A DNA stretch of 49,375 bases from NCBI GenBank assembly GCA_043778625.1, contig JAYWFU010000143.1, positions 1 through 49,375 on the forward strand, in the 5' to 3' direction. A program made the position numbers and the translations under genes. The DNA comes from JACMRI01 sp043778625. Lineage in GTDB: Bacteria; Bacteroidota; Bacteroidia; UBA4408. Positions 27,183-34,690 of this stretch are shown here, one piece after another. The notes under the pieces were generated by a model. That model saw only the letters and a program-made list of their open reading frames with translations. It did no database searches and was not told the origin of the DNA. Positions within the stretch are counted from its first letter, which is position 1. Every line of letters starts with the position of its first letter.

Positions 27183-28538
27183 TTAATTTTTAATTACCAT
27201 TACTTTTTTAGTTATGCTCTCTGTTCCATTTGAAATTTTAACTAAGTACTGACCGCTATACAATTTTTTAGTATCAAAATATGCAATTGTGCTTCCTTGG
27301 TATAGTATTGTTTTATCAGCCAAATTGCCCGTTACATCAAATAATTCAACAGTAATATTTTCTTTTACCATAGTTATTAATTGTACAACTATAAGTTCGC
27401 TACTAGGGTTAGGAAAAACAGTTACTTGAGCAATGTTTAACTCCTTACTACTTATGCCCACAATTGGTGCATAGGTAGTAACTCCACTAGGCACTGTGGT
27501 AACTTTAGCGGCAGTTTTAGTACCATAATAGGTTGGTCCAATTAAGTAAGGATACGCAGCATTCCAATTAGCATCAACAGTTGCAAAATAGCAATAGATA
27601 CCACTAGGATATTCGGGTGTTATGCAGAATCTACCATTGTGGTAATCTAAATAATCATCGGTTGTTGGTGCTGTAAATTGGTAATCTTCTTTAAATTTAC
27701 CCAACGGATAAGTAGCACTAACGTTAGGCCCAGCTGTAACAGCAGTGCCTGTATATAAGGTATTTCGTACAGTAATGGCTCTTAAACTAAAACTTGATTT
27801 CATACGCACAATGCCTCCCGTACCATTTGAATTTTTATACCCATAAGCACCATATACAGGAAATCCATCATAAGCAAAACCAATTAACGGTGAGTGTACT
27901 GTGCTATCAATGGCGTATAAACCGTCAGCATCGTATAAATTACAAACGGTTGAAAGCACATTTAAATCTAATTTAAAAGCACTAGGGTTTTGATGATGAT
28001 GATAGTTAGTGCCTGCAGGGTGCCCCTTAGCACAATCAAATCCAGCTCTTTCGGCAGGGATAGCATCTCTGTTCCAAACGCCATCTCCAGTTCCACCTAA
28101 CGGCCCACCTGCATAAGCATTAGTTGAGTTTTTCCAAGATACTCCATCTCTATAATCAAACATGGCAACACCATTTACAAAAACACCAATATTACCCCCC
28201 GTTGTACTTACTGGCGTCCCTGTATTTTGTACTGGTGCTAAAGGAAATTTAAAAATTGCATTTTGATTACCCGCTTGATTTGGATTATTATCTAAATAAG
28301 GCCCTACTACATACGTGGGTATACCTTGTGTAGAAGCGTACGCAAAAGTACCTGAGTATTGAACCAGCTGTACATTAGCTGTTAGTAAAGTATCATTAAT
28401 AGCCGTTGAATTACCTGATACGTAGTGCCTACCTTTAACTGAAGTATTTTGCAACCAACTTGTAATAGCAGGATTTGTTTGAGCGTTAACTATTGCTACT
28501 GAAAGCATTGTTGCTACTGATAGTATTATTTTTTTCAT
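27183..28538 (-). CDS. YHYH domain protein with T9SS type A sorting domain
   Basis: The protein has 451 residues and a signal peptide (cleavage after NAQ, residue 20). The YHYH domain is marked by TNYHHHQ (Tyr179, His180-182), IGFAYDGFPVYGAYGY (about 219-234) and the NGRFCITPEYPSGIYCYF segment. The last 80 residues are a T9SS type A sorting domain: VFPNPSSELIVVQL, then LYSGQYLVKISNG and the end KKVMVIKN. It should therefore be exported and anchored or released at the surface. The histidine cluster could bind a metal. The gene follows mbnH by 85 bp, and its own upstream region has a bipartite promoter (28578-28606) shared with the anti-sigma/MbnPH operon. Confidence 0.82.
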   Translation of the reverse strand: MKKIILSVATMLSVAIVNAQTNPAITSWLQNTSVKGRHYVSGNSTAINDTLLTANVQLVQYSGTFAYASTQGIPTYVVGPYLDNNPNQAGNQNAIFKFPLAPVQNTGTPVSTTGGNIGVFVNGVAMFDYRDGVSWKNSTNAYAGGPLGGTGDGVWNRDAIPAERAGFDCAKGHPAGTNYHHHQNPSAFKLDLNVLSTVCNLYDADGLYAIDSTVHSPLIGFAYDGFPVYGAYGYKNSNGTGGIVRMKSSFSLRAITVRNTLYTGTAVTAGPNVSATYPLGKFKEDYQFTAPTTDDYLDYHNGRFCITPEYPSGIYCYFATVDANWNAAYPYLIGPTYYGTKTAAKVTTVPSGVTTYAPIVGISSKELNIAQVTVFPNPSSELIVVQLITMVKENITVELFDVTGNLADKTILYQGSTIAYFDTKKLYSGQYLVKISNGTESITKKVMVIKN

Positions 28539-28577
28539 TATTGTAGGGTATTTAGTTGTGTATTATTTATATAATGA

Positions 28578-28606
28578 TTAGACGACGCTGTCTTATAAAT
28601 CCCTCG
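28578..28606 (-). promoter_or_regulatory. Putative ECF sigma promoter of the YHYH gene
   Basis: On the minus strand: CGAGGGA, a 14-base spacer, then TCGTCTAA. The second copy at 31040-31068 has CGAAGGA, the same 14-base spacer and the same TCGTCTAA. CGTC in the -10 box is common for ECF sigma factors. The -10 box lies 39 bp before the YHYH start. The spacer contains GACAGCGTCGTC with a small internal palindrome. Confidence 0.6.
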
Positions 28607-28623
28607 CAAGTTTTAAAATTAAT

Positions 28624-29628
28624 TTATTTTGGATATTGGTTTTTTGAGTTAAACACAAATTCTTTGTCAGATAAAGTCAATAAAAAATGAATTAAATCTA
28701 CTTTTTCATTTGACGTTAAAACAACCCCACTTTTTAATTGTTGTGCAAGTGTTTTAGATGAATGAATACCATTGGTATAGTGATTTAAAACTTGTGATAA
28801 TTTTTTAAAACGCCCATCGTGCATGTAAGGATAAGAGTATTCGATGTTGCGTAAGCTAGGCACTTTAAATTTTAATGAGTCGTTGGGGTTTAGTGTTATA
28901 CGCATTCTTCCTATGTCTTTAAAAAAAGTGTCGATGGGCAAACCATTGTTTTCAAAATTACCATTGGTAAATAACGGTTCGGTATGGCACGATGAGCATT
29001 TTTTTTTGAACAAGGTATAACCGTTTTTCTCCTGTTCGGTAAAGGGTAGTTCATTACGCATTACCTTGTCATATTTAGCATTAGCACTTACTAGTGTAAG
29101 CATGAATTGTGATATGGCTTTTAATGTTCGTTCGCCTGTGGCTAAGCTATCTTTAAAGGCATTGTAAAACAATAGTTTATATTTAGTTGATTGATTTAAT
29201 TTTTTAATTACTTCGTTAATTGAACTTCCCATTTCTGCCCTATGTGATATTGGTGCTAATGCTTGCATATCTAAATTATTAATGGCACCGTCCCACATAA
29301 ATGTTTTTTGCCAAGCTAAGTTCATCAATGCAGGTGCATTACGAGTACCAATACTATCATTAATACCATGACTTACAGTGTGGTCTGTATGCGTAAATGC
29401 CGAGAAAGGAGAATGACAACTTTCGCAAGAAATAGTATTGTTTTTAGACAGCATAGGCTCATAAAATAAATGCCTACCCAATAAAATTTTAGGTTGAATT
29501 AATGGATTGTTTGCAAAATTATAAACGGGTTTGGGCCAATATTTAGGCATGTAAAATAATGTTTCATTAATAGTAAATGCAACTAAAAACAAACTTATAA
29601 AACCTATAATATATTTTGGTTTAATCAT
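28624..29628 (-). CDS. mbnH: MbnH-like di-heme cytochrome c peroxidase/MauG family enzyme
   Basis: The protein is 334 residues from the ATG at 29628. That start overlaps the end of the upstream MbnP gene by 8 bp; an earlier in-frame ATG would overlap by 56 bp. A signal/membrane anchor (about residues 5-22) precedes two c-type heme sites, CESCH (Cys68, Cys71, His72) and CSSCH (Cys211, Cys214, His215), as in bacterial cytochrome c peroxidases and MauG. Because it directly follows an MbnP gene, the better call is MbnH, which in the methanobactin system oxidises a tryptophan of its partner MbnP to kynurenine (literature knowledge). A generic peroxidase cannot be excluded from the motifs alone. 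Confidence 0.8.
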   Translation of the reverse strand: MIKPKYIIGFISLFLVAFTINETLFYMPKYWPKPVYNFANNPLIQPKILLGRHLFYEPMLSKNNTISCESCHSPFSAFTHTDHTVSHGINDSIGTRNAPALMNLAWQKTFMWDGAINNLDMQALAPISHRAEMGSSINEVIKKLNQSTKYKLLFYNAFKDSLATGERTLKAISQFMLTLVSANAKYDKVMRNELPFTEQEKNGYTLFKKKCSSCHTEPLFTNGNFENNGLPIDTFFKDIGRMRITLNPNDSLKFKVPSLRNIEYSYPYMHDGRFKKLSQVLNHYTNGIHSSKTLAQQLKSGVVLTSNEKVDLIHFLLTLSDKEFVFNSKNQYPK

Positions 29629-30313
29629 TTGTTTTAAAACAATTAGCAACTTGTTTAGAAAGCATAAGTGCCTCACTATTAGCTGACATTACATGGTGCT
29701 GTGTTGATAAATCAATCATTTCAACAAATTGTTTTAAATCAAAATAAATAGGTATTTTATTTTTAGGCACTACGTTTAACGCTACTTTTTGCAATGCATT
29801 ACAAGGTGCTTGGTAACCACCTAAGTGCAACTGAAACTGATTGTTAACTCTTGTACATTGACTACTTGCCCCCTCTAATTTAAAGTTAATATAACCACTT
29901 TGCCATGTCCAGTACATACCTTTGGTGGGGTCTAAATCGCCTGCCATAGCTCCAGCACAATTAGTTACGCTATCAATGCCTACATTAAATTGTATTTTGT
30001 CAAAATTAATTTTGTGCAAACATTCAACCTCAATAGTTTGGCTACTATTATGGGCAATATCAATTAAATGAAAGCTGTTTTTTTCAGTAAATACTACCTC
30101 GTTATTTTTAATAAACTGTAGTGCTGAAACATAATACTTTAGTGTCTCAAATTTAATACTACTGCTATTTTTTAGCACGTATGCCGAGTCCAAGATTAAC
30201 GGCTCAAAGCCATTAAATACTGCGCTAAACGAAACACTTATATTAGTTGTGTTTTGACAAAAAGTATTGAGGTAAGTAATGAATAAACAACAACTTAATA
30301 GTAGGGTTTTCAT
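29621..30313 (-). CDS. mbnP: MbnP family periplasmic protein
   Basis: This 230-residue protein has a signal peptide (cleavage after FCQ, residue 20). Family signatures are SVSFSAVFNGFEPLILD near the N-terminus, VGIDSVTNCAGAMAGDLDP, and MYWTWQSGYINFKLEG with Trp135 and Trp137, followed by FQLHLGGY. MbnP/CorA-type proteins bind copper, in some cases through a kynurenine made from Trp by the partner MbnH. Here the gene overlaps mbnH by 8 bp and the sensor gene by 1 bp, so all are in one transcript. Whether it binds copper in this organism is inference. Confidence 0.8.
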   Translation of the reverse strand: MKTLLLSCCLFITYLNTFCQNTTNISVSFSAVFNGFEPLILDSAYVLKNSSSIKFETLKYYVSALQFIKNNEVVFTEKNSFHLIDIAHNSSQTIEVECLHKINFDKIQFNVGIDSVTNCAGAMAGDLDPTKGMYWTWQSGYINFKLEGASSQCTRVNNQFQLHLGGYQAPCNALQKVALNVVPKNKIPIYFDLKQFVEMIDLSTQHHVMSANSEALMLSKQVANCFKTND

Positions 30314-30765
30314 TACCGTTGACGCTTAGGATTTGTACGAGGAAATAATTGAGTAATATCGTTAATTAAAATATTAAAATTATTAAGTTGGTCTTTTCGG
30401 CATAGTTTTTTAATCTCTAAAAAATGGTTGTAATGCACCTCTTCTACTTTAATTTGTAATTGCCCTAATTTATATTCTATCGAATCTTTAGTGGCTACGT
30501 TATTATTTTTAAGAGTACTATACAGTTCATTTTTACAAACTAAAATTAATGAGTCAGTTTGGTTAATAGCCACCCTATGCAAGGTTATTAGTTGCTCGTA
30601 GCGGGCAATTTGTTGGTTATCAAAGTGTAAGCGTTCAATAATTATTTTTTTAGGTCCCTCTTTTAATGGGTGCTTAGGTTTATTAAAAATAATAAAGGCA
30701 ACTAGGCTTAAATTAGAAATTAAAAGCCCCAAAGCTATACAACTAAGTAATCGTATCTTATTCAT
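30313..30765 (-). CDS. Membrane-anchored periplasmic sensor-like protein (CnrX/CpxP-like)
   Basis: This 150-residue protein has one N-terminal transmembrane helix (residues about 8-28) followed by a helical, charged periplasmic domain with long amphipathic helices (DNQQIARYEQLITLHR; SIEYKLGQLQIKVEEVHYNH; FLEIKKLCRKDQLNNF). The size, the anchor and the all-helical hairpin suit periplasmic heavy-metal sensors such as CnrX and CpxP/Spy-type chaperones. Such proteins are typically encoded next to an ECF sigma and anti-sigma factor, as here. Sequence similarity alone is weak and the ligand is unknown. Its ATG overlaps the upstream stop as TAATG. Confidence 0.55.
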   Translation of the reverse strand: MNKIRLLSCIALGLLISNLSLVAFIIFNKPKHPLKEGPKKIIIERLHFDNQQIARYEQLITLHRVAINQTDSLILVCKNELYSTLKNNNVATKDSIEYKLGQLQIKVEEVHYNHFLEIKKLCRKDQLNNFNILINDITQLFPRTNPKRQR

Positions 30766-31025
30766 TAGTATAAGTTATTAGTAAGATTTAAGCCAAATGT
30801 TTGTGTTAGTTTTTTTTCTTTAGCTGTTGAAAAAGTATATTCATTAATAACAAAAATATTGAAAAGTAATAGCACACAAAAAGACGTAATTAGCGAGTAC
30901 CCTATTTTTTTAGAAACATTGTTTTGATTTATGTTTTCAATGCGTTGTTGTATTCGTGTAAATAAAAACGGTGGTGTTTCCACAGCTTTTATTGTTGATA
31001 GTACATTTAAAAAATCGTTCATCAT
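30765..31025 (-). CDS. Small single-pass membrane protein, probable anti-sigma factor
   Basis: This 86-residue protein has a short cytoplasmic N-terminal helix (FLNVLSTIKAVETPPFLFTRIQQRIENIN), one transmembrane helix (about 40-62) and a short periplasmic tail. It lies 30 bp after an ECF sigma gene and overlaps the sensor-like gene by one base. The place and topology match CnrY-type anti-sigma factors: a short sigma-binding helix, one membrane helix, periplasmic contact with a CnrX-like sensor. The Zn-binding motif of ZAS-type anti-sigma factors is absent. Function is inferred mainly from context. Confidence 0.6.
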   Translation of the reverse strand: MMNDFLNVLSTIKAVETPPFLFTRIQQRIENINQNNVSKKIGYSLITSFCVLLLFNIFVINEYTFSTAKEKKLTQTFGLNLTNNLY

Positions 31026-31039
31026 TTAATTATAATAGT

Positions 31040-31068
31040 TTAGACGATACTTTACTCATTTTCCTTCG
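31040..31068 (-). promoter_or_regulatory. Putative ECF sigma promoter of the anti-sigma/sensor/mbnPH operon
   Basis: On the minus strand: CGAAGGA, a 14-base spacer, then TCGTCTAA, followed by AACTATTATAATTAA. The -35-like half lies inside the 3' end of the sigma gene and the -10-like half in the 30-bp gap. The start codon at 31025 is only 14 bp after the -10 half, so the transcript would have a very short leader. Confidence 0.6.
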
Positions 31069-31577
31069 TGCTTGTTTAATTTTTCTAAATTAATTTTAGC
31101 CCTTTGTATAAGGGATTCCACCGCTTTAGGACTAATACTCATGATTACTGAAATTTCTTTTTGACTTTTTTGTTCTAACTTACTTAAAATCAGTGCTGTT
31201 TTTTGATTATTAGACAACTGATTTATTTGATTAAAAATAGCTTCAATTGCCTCTTTTTGTTCTAAAATAACACCAGGATGATTAAAATTATTATTTAGGT
31301 CGCTTATTTCATTTCCATTTTCGTTAAATAGCGAAGTGAAAAAAGCAAAACGTTTTTGACGTTTTTTTGCTTTTATAAAATCGAGCGATTTATTAATAGT
31401 AATACGATAAATCCATGTTTTTAATTCAGACTGTTGTTTAAACGATAGTAAAGATTGATGAATTGCTACAAATACATCTTGTGTAATTTCTTCAGCATCT
31501 TCTGTATTTTGTACATACTGCAATGCCAAATTAAAAACTAATTTATTATAAGTACTATAAATTTCTTGAAGATTCAT
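31056..31577 (-). CDS. ECF-type RNA polymerase sigma factor
   Basis: This 173-residue protein has sigma-70 region 2 (YNKLVFNLALQYVQNTEDAE, then DVFVAIHQSLLSFKQQSELKTWIYRITINKSLDFIK) and region 4 (LSNNQKTALILSKLEQKSQKEISVIMSISPKAVESLIQRAK) with a helix-turn-helix. Regions 1 and 3 are missing, as in ECF sigma factors. It is the first gene of the minus-strand locus down to mbnH. The nearby anti-sigma-like and sensor-like genes suggest metal-responsive control like CnrYXH (inference). A TATATTTG element about 95 bp upstream could give basal housekeeping transcription. Confidence 0.9.
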   Translation of the reverse strand: MNLQEIYSTYNKLVFNLALQYVQNTEDAEEITQDVFVAIHQSLLSFKQQSELKTWIYRITINKSLDFIKAKKRQKRFAFFTSLFNENGNEISDLNNNFNHPGVILEQKEAIEAIFNQINQLSNNQKTALILSKLEQKSQKEISVIMSISPKAVESLIQRAKINLEKLNKHEGK

Positions 31578-31671
31578 CTAAAATTTCAGGGCAAGGCAAT
31601 CCTCATTTTTTGTACCGCTTTTAAGGCTTGTTAAAATATAATTTAGCAAACTTTTTTTTATTTGCTGGATA

Positions 31672-31679
31672 CAAATATA
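31672..31679 (-). promoter_or_regulatory. Candidate housekeeping -7 element for the ECF sigma gene
   Basis: On the minus strand TATATTTG matches TAnnTTTG, 94 bp upstream of the start codon at 31577. The stretch 31578-32026 holds this element and the 154-bp tandem repeat, and no gene. Confidence 0.4.
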
Positions 31680-31702
31680 CTTTTTTATGCTCCTGCTGGT
31701 AC

Positions 31703-32010
31703 GAGCATTTTGCTCGCATCTACTACCAGTCTAATTAACCTTATTTCTTATTTACTATCATTATTCATTACAATTAGTTTTTAATTTTTAATGAATACGA
31801 GCAACATGCTCGCACTAGCCTAAACTGGACGGTTACCTAACGCTAGAGCTAGCGGGGAGCATTTTGCTCGTGTCCACTACCATTGTACCTAATCTTATTT
31901 CTTCTTTACTATCATTATTCATTACAATTAGTTTTTATTTTTTAACGAATACGAGCAGCATGTTGGCAATAGCCTAAACTGCACGGTTACCTTACGCTAG
32001 AGCTAGCGGA
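31703..32010. repeat. Two-copy 154-bp imperfect tandem repeat
   Basis: Copy 1 is 31703-31856 and copy 2 is 31857-32010, with the same order of blocks: GAGCATTTTGCTCG, then ACTATCATTATTCATTACAA, then CTAGAGCTAGCGG. Each copy contains short hairpins (GAGCA/TGCTC; CGCTA/TAGCG). The copies differ at scattered positions, so the duplication is not recent. It lies between the 3' end of the SH3-domain gene and the promoter side of the sigma gene. Confidence 0.8.
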
Positions 32011-32026
32011 GGTACCTACATTATTT

Positions 32027-33067
32027 TTATTTGTCAACGTCAAAATATTTTTTAATTACAAAACCCGATTTCGGTTCTCCTGTCTCATTGTCAAGATATG
32101 AAATTAGTAAGTGTTTATGTCTTATTCCAATTACTGTTACCTGTTGTCCAAGTTTTACAAGACCAATAATTTTTGAATTTTTCTTTTCCGAAAATCTTAA
32201 ATTAACATTAGTTCTTGCGGCTCTTGTTTTGTTAAGTTTATTAAGTTCGGTTTCAATTTTTGCTGAAAATTCTTTACTGATTTTTTCAATTTCTCTTTTA
32301 GTAGCCTCAATAACTTCTGTATTGCTTTTATCTGTCGAAATAACAAAAGGATTATAGAAAGTTAAAAGAAAACTAATAACTGAAATTAATTCAAAAATAA
32401 ACTGTCGAGCTTTGTCTGTTTTTGTTTTTCCAAGTAGTCCAAAAAGTTCTGTAACAATTGATTGCCTTAAATTGTCGAGGTCTTGAATAGTTACTTGTGA
32501 ATTACTATTTGATAGTTCGTTTGTAACATTTGCAATTGTTTCGTTCACTTCTTCTGCAACATATATATCTTCCCAGTTACGAGTTAAAGCAATGTTCTTC
32601 AAATAGGTTTTAGAAATGCCTTGTAAGGCAATGTCTATGCTATTGAATTTGTTTAAATGGGATTGGCTTAATGTCGCAATAGCTGTCAAGTTATTTGAAA
32701 GTTGTAACTGACTTTTCGCAAATCCAGAAAGCCTGTCTGAAGCGAGTTGATTTGTTTTTGAAAGTTCAGCGAGTGTAGATGTCAACCCGAATAGTACTGA
32801 ATGATTTTTCGGATATTGAATTGCTGCTAATTGTGCTGGGATACTATTTCCTAAAACCATTGATGTTGCATTAAACGGCTTCATTTGCTGAGAAATAGAC
32901 CTCGCAATATCGGTTAAGCCATTTAGTCCTGATAAATTAAACTGCGCTTTATTTTGTTTTTCAATTGTCAATGCAATTCTTTGAAGCAAAGTCTGTCCGA
33001 ATGCACTTTGCATTGTCTGGTTTTGGTTTTGCAATCCCTTGATTATGTCTTGTAGATTTGTCGTCAT
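32027..33067 (-). CDS. Hypothetical membrane protein with C-terminal SH3-like domain
   Basis: The protein is 346 residues from the ATG at 33067; the open frame runs 33 bp further upstream. The N-terminal 160 residues are rich in Gln, Asn, Ser and Leu and probably helical. One hydrophobic helix lies near 220-243 (FIFELISVISFLLTFYNPFV), then a charged coiled-coil stretch. The last 60 residues look like a bacterial SH3 domain (VNLRFSEKKNSKIIGLVKLG, then GEPKSGFVIKKYFDVDK). It is more AT-rich than its neighbours and uses AAA/ATT/TTT codons heavily, like the PIN gene at 1478, which suggests acquisition. It lies 33 bp after the carboxylase gene and before a tandem repeat. Function is unknown. Confidence 0.6.
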   Translation of the reverse strand: MTTNLQDIIKGLQNQNQTMQSAFGQTLLQRIALTIEKQNKAQFNLSGLNGLTDIARSISQQMKPFNATSMVLGNSIPAQLAAIQYPKNHSVLFGLTSTLAELSKTNQLASDRLSGFAKSQLQLSNNLTAIATLSQSHLNKFNSIDIALQGISKTYLKNIALTRNWEDIYVAEEVNETIANVTNELSNSNSQVTIQDLDNLRQSIVTELFGLLGKTKTDKARQFIFELISVISFLLTFYNPFVISTDKSNTEVIEATKREIEKISKEFSAKIETELNKLNKTRAARTNVNLRFSEKKNSKIIGLVKLGQQVTVIGIRHKHLLISYLDNETGEPKSGFVIKKYFDVDK

Positions 33068-33100
33068 ACTAATATTATTGGTAATAATAAATAACCACAA

Positions 33101-34642
33101 TTACAACGGTATATTACTATGCTTCTTCCTTGGCATAGTATCTACCTTATTCTCCAACATTTTAAACGCAGCAATTAGCTTCGCACGTGTGTCTTCGGGT
33201 TTTATAACCTCGTCAATAAAGCCACGTTCGGCGGCACGGTAAGGGTTAGCAAACATCGTGTTGTATTCGTTTTCTTTTTCTTTCCAAGCGGCGTCTCTAT
33301 CGGTGGCGGTATTTATTTCGTTTTTAAATATAATTTCGGCAGCACCTTTAGCGCCCATCACGGCTATTTCGGCAGTTGGCCACGCAAAGTTTAAGTCGCA
33401 ACCTATGTGCTTGCTGTTCATTACATCGTACGCTCCGCCGTAGGCTTTGCGGGTAATAACGGTAACACGTGGTACGGTGGCTTCGCTAAAAGCAAATAAT
33501 AATTTAGCGCCGTGCGTAATTATTCCATGCCACTCTTGGTCGGTACCTGGCAAAAAGCCTGGTACATCTTCAAACGTAAGTAATGGTATATTAAACGCAT
33601 CGCAAAAACGCACAAAACGTGCTGCCTTAGTACTGGCATTAATATCCAACACTCCCGCTAGGTAAGCAGGCTGGTTAGCCACAATACCAACGCTTCGGCC
33701 TGCTATGCGTGCAAAACCTACTACAATGTTTTCAGCAAAATTTTTGTGCACTTCCAAGAAACTATCGGCATCAATAGTGCCATTAATTACCTCACGTATA
33801 TCATACGGTTGGTTGGGGTTTTGGGGTATAATAGTGTTGAGTTGTGGGCGTTGCTCGTTGCTTGGTTCGTAGGGCACTTGTGGTGCTAATTCCTCGCAAT
33901 TTTGTGGCATATAGCTCAACATATTTTTTATGTTTTGAATACACTCTAACTCGTTAGCGCAAGCAAAATGCGTAACGCCACTCTTACTACTGTGAGTGTG
34001 TGCGCCACCTAACTCTTCGCTCGTAACTTCCTCGTGGGTAACGGTTTTAACTACGTTAGGCCCCGTTACAAACATGTACGAAGTATTTTCTACCATCATA
34101 ATAAAATCGGTAATAGCAGGCGAATACACCGCACCACCAGCACACGGCCCCATAATTGCCGATAATTGCGGTATAACGCCACTGGCTTTAGTATTACGAT
34201 AAAAAATATCGGCATAGCCGCCTAACGATACAACGCCCTCTTGTATGCGTGCGCCACCGCTATCGTTTAAGCCAATTAATGGTGCACCGTTTTTAAGCGC
34301 AAGATCCATTATTTTGCAAATTTTTTCGGCGTGAGTTTCGCTCAATGAGCCACCAAACACGGTAAAATCTTGCGAGAACACGTATATCAATCTACCATTT
34401 ACAGTGCCATAACCTGTTACTACACCATCGCCCAAATACTTTTCGTTTTGTAGGCCAAAGTCGCTACTGCGGTGGGTTACCAGCATTCCAATTTCTTGAA
34501 ACGAACCTTCGTCCATCAAAAAATGAACACGCTCACGGGCAGTAAGTTTTCCTTTTTTGTGTTGTGCATCTATACGTTTAGCACCGCCACCTAATTGGGC
34601 TTCGGCTATTTTTTGTTCAAGGATATTAATTTTGTCTTGCAT
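33101..34642 (-). CDS. Acyl-CoA carboxylase beta subunit (propionyl-CoA carboxylase/MmdA type)
   Basis: This 513-residue carboxyltransferase moves a carboxyl group between biotin and acyl-CoA. The N-terminus has AQHKKGKLTARERVHFLMDEGSF, the middle has DSGGARIQEGVVSLGGY and IMGPCAGGAVYSPAITDF, and the C-terminal half has VPGFLPGTDQEWHGIITHGAKLL. The family includes PccB, the MmdA alpha subunit of methylmalonyl-CoA decarboxylase, and AccD-like enzymes; the length matches the first two. No biotin carboxylase or biotin carrier gene is adjacent. It follows the DUF2480 gene by 48 bp and ald further upstream, so the three may be one transcript. Confidence 0.92.
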   Translation of the reverse strand: MQDKINILEQKIAEAQLGGGAKRIDAQHKKGKLTARERVHFLMDEGSFQEIGMLVTHRSSDFGLQNEKYLGDGVVTGYGTVNGRLIYVFSQDFTVFGGSLSETHAEKICKIMDLALKNGAPLIGLNDSGGARIQEGVVSLGGYADIFYRNTKASGVIPQLSAIMGPCAGGAVYSPAITDFIMMVENTSYMFVTGPNVVKTVTHEEVTSEELGGAHTHSSKSGVTHFACANELECIQNIKNMLSYMPQNCEELAPQVPYEPSNEQRPQLNTIIPQNPNQPYDIREVINGTIDADSFLEVHKNFAENIVVGFARIAGRSVGIVANQPAYLAGVLDINASTKAARFVRFCDAFNIPLLTFEDVPGFLPGTDQEWHGIITHGAKLLFAFSEATVPRVTVITRKAYGGAYDVMNSKHIGCDLNFAWPTAEIAVMGAKGAAEIIFKNEINTATDRDAAWKEKENEYNTMFANPYRAAERGFIDEVIKPEDTRAKLIAAFKMLENKVDTMPRKKHSNIPL

Positions 34643-34690
34643 GATTAAATATATGTTTTTGAAAATAAAATAATAGGGTAAAAATAAATT

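Noticed and set aside
29629..29676. Earlier start for the MbnH gene
   Set aside because: It would overlap the MbnP gene by 56 bp and put 16 residues before the signal anchor; the ATG at 29628 gives an 8-bp overlap and a normal signal sequence.
31578..31640. Third copy of the ECF promoter motif directly before the sigma gene
   Set aside because: The nearest candidate (TGAGGAT-N14-ATTTTAGA on the minus strand) keeps the spacing but not the -10 half, so it was not counted.
33068..33100. Earlier start for the SH3-domain gene
   Set aside because: The 11 extra residues come from the spacer after the carboxylase stop; the ATG at 33067 is the more natural start.
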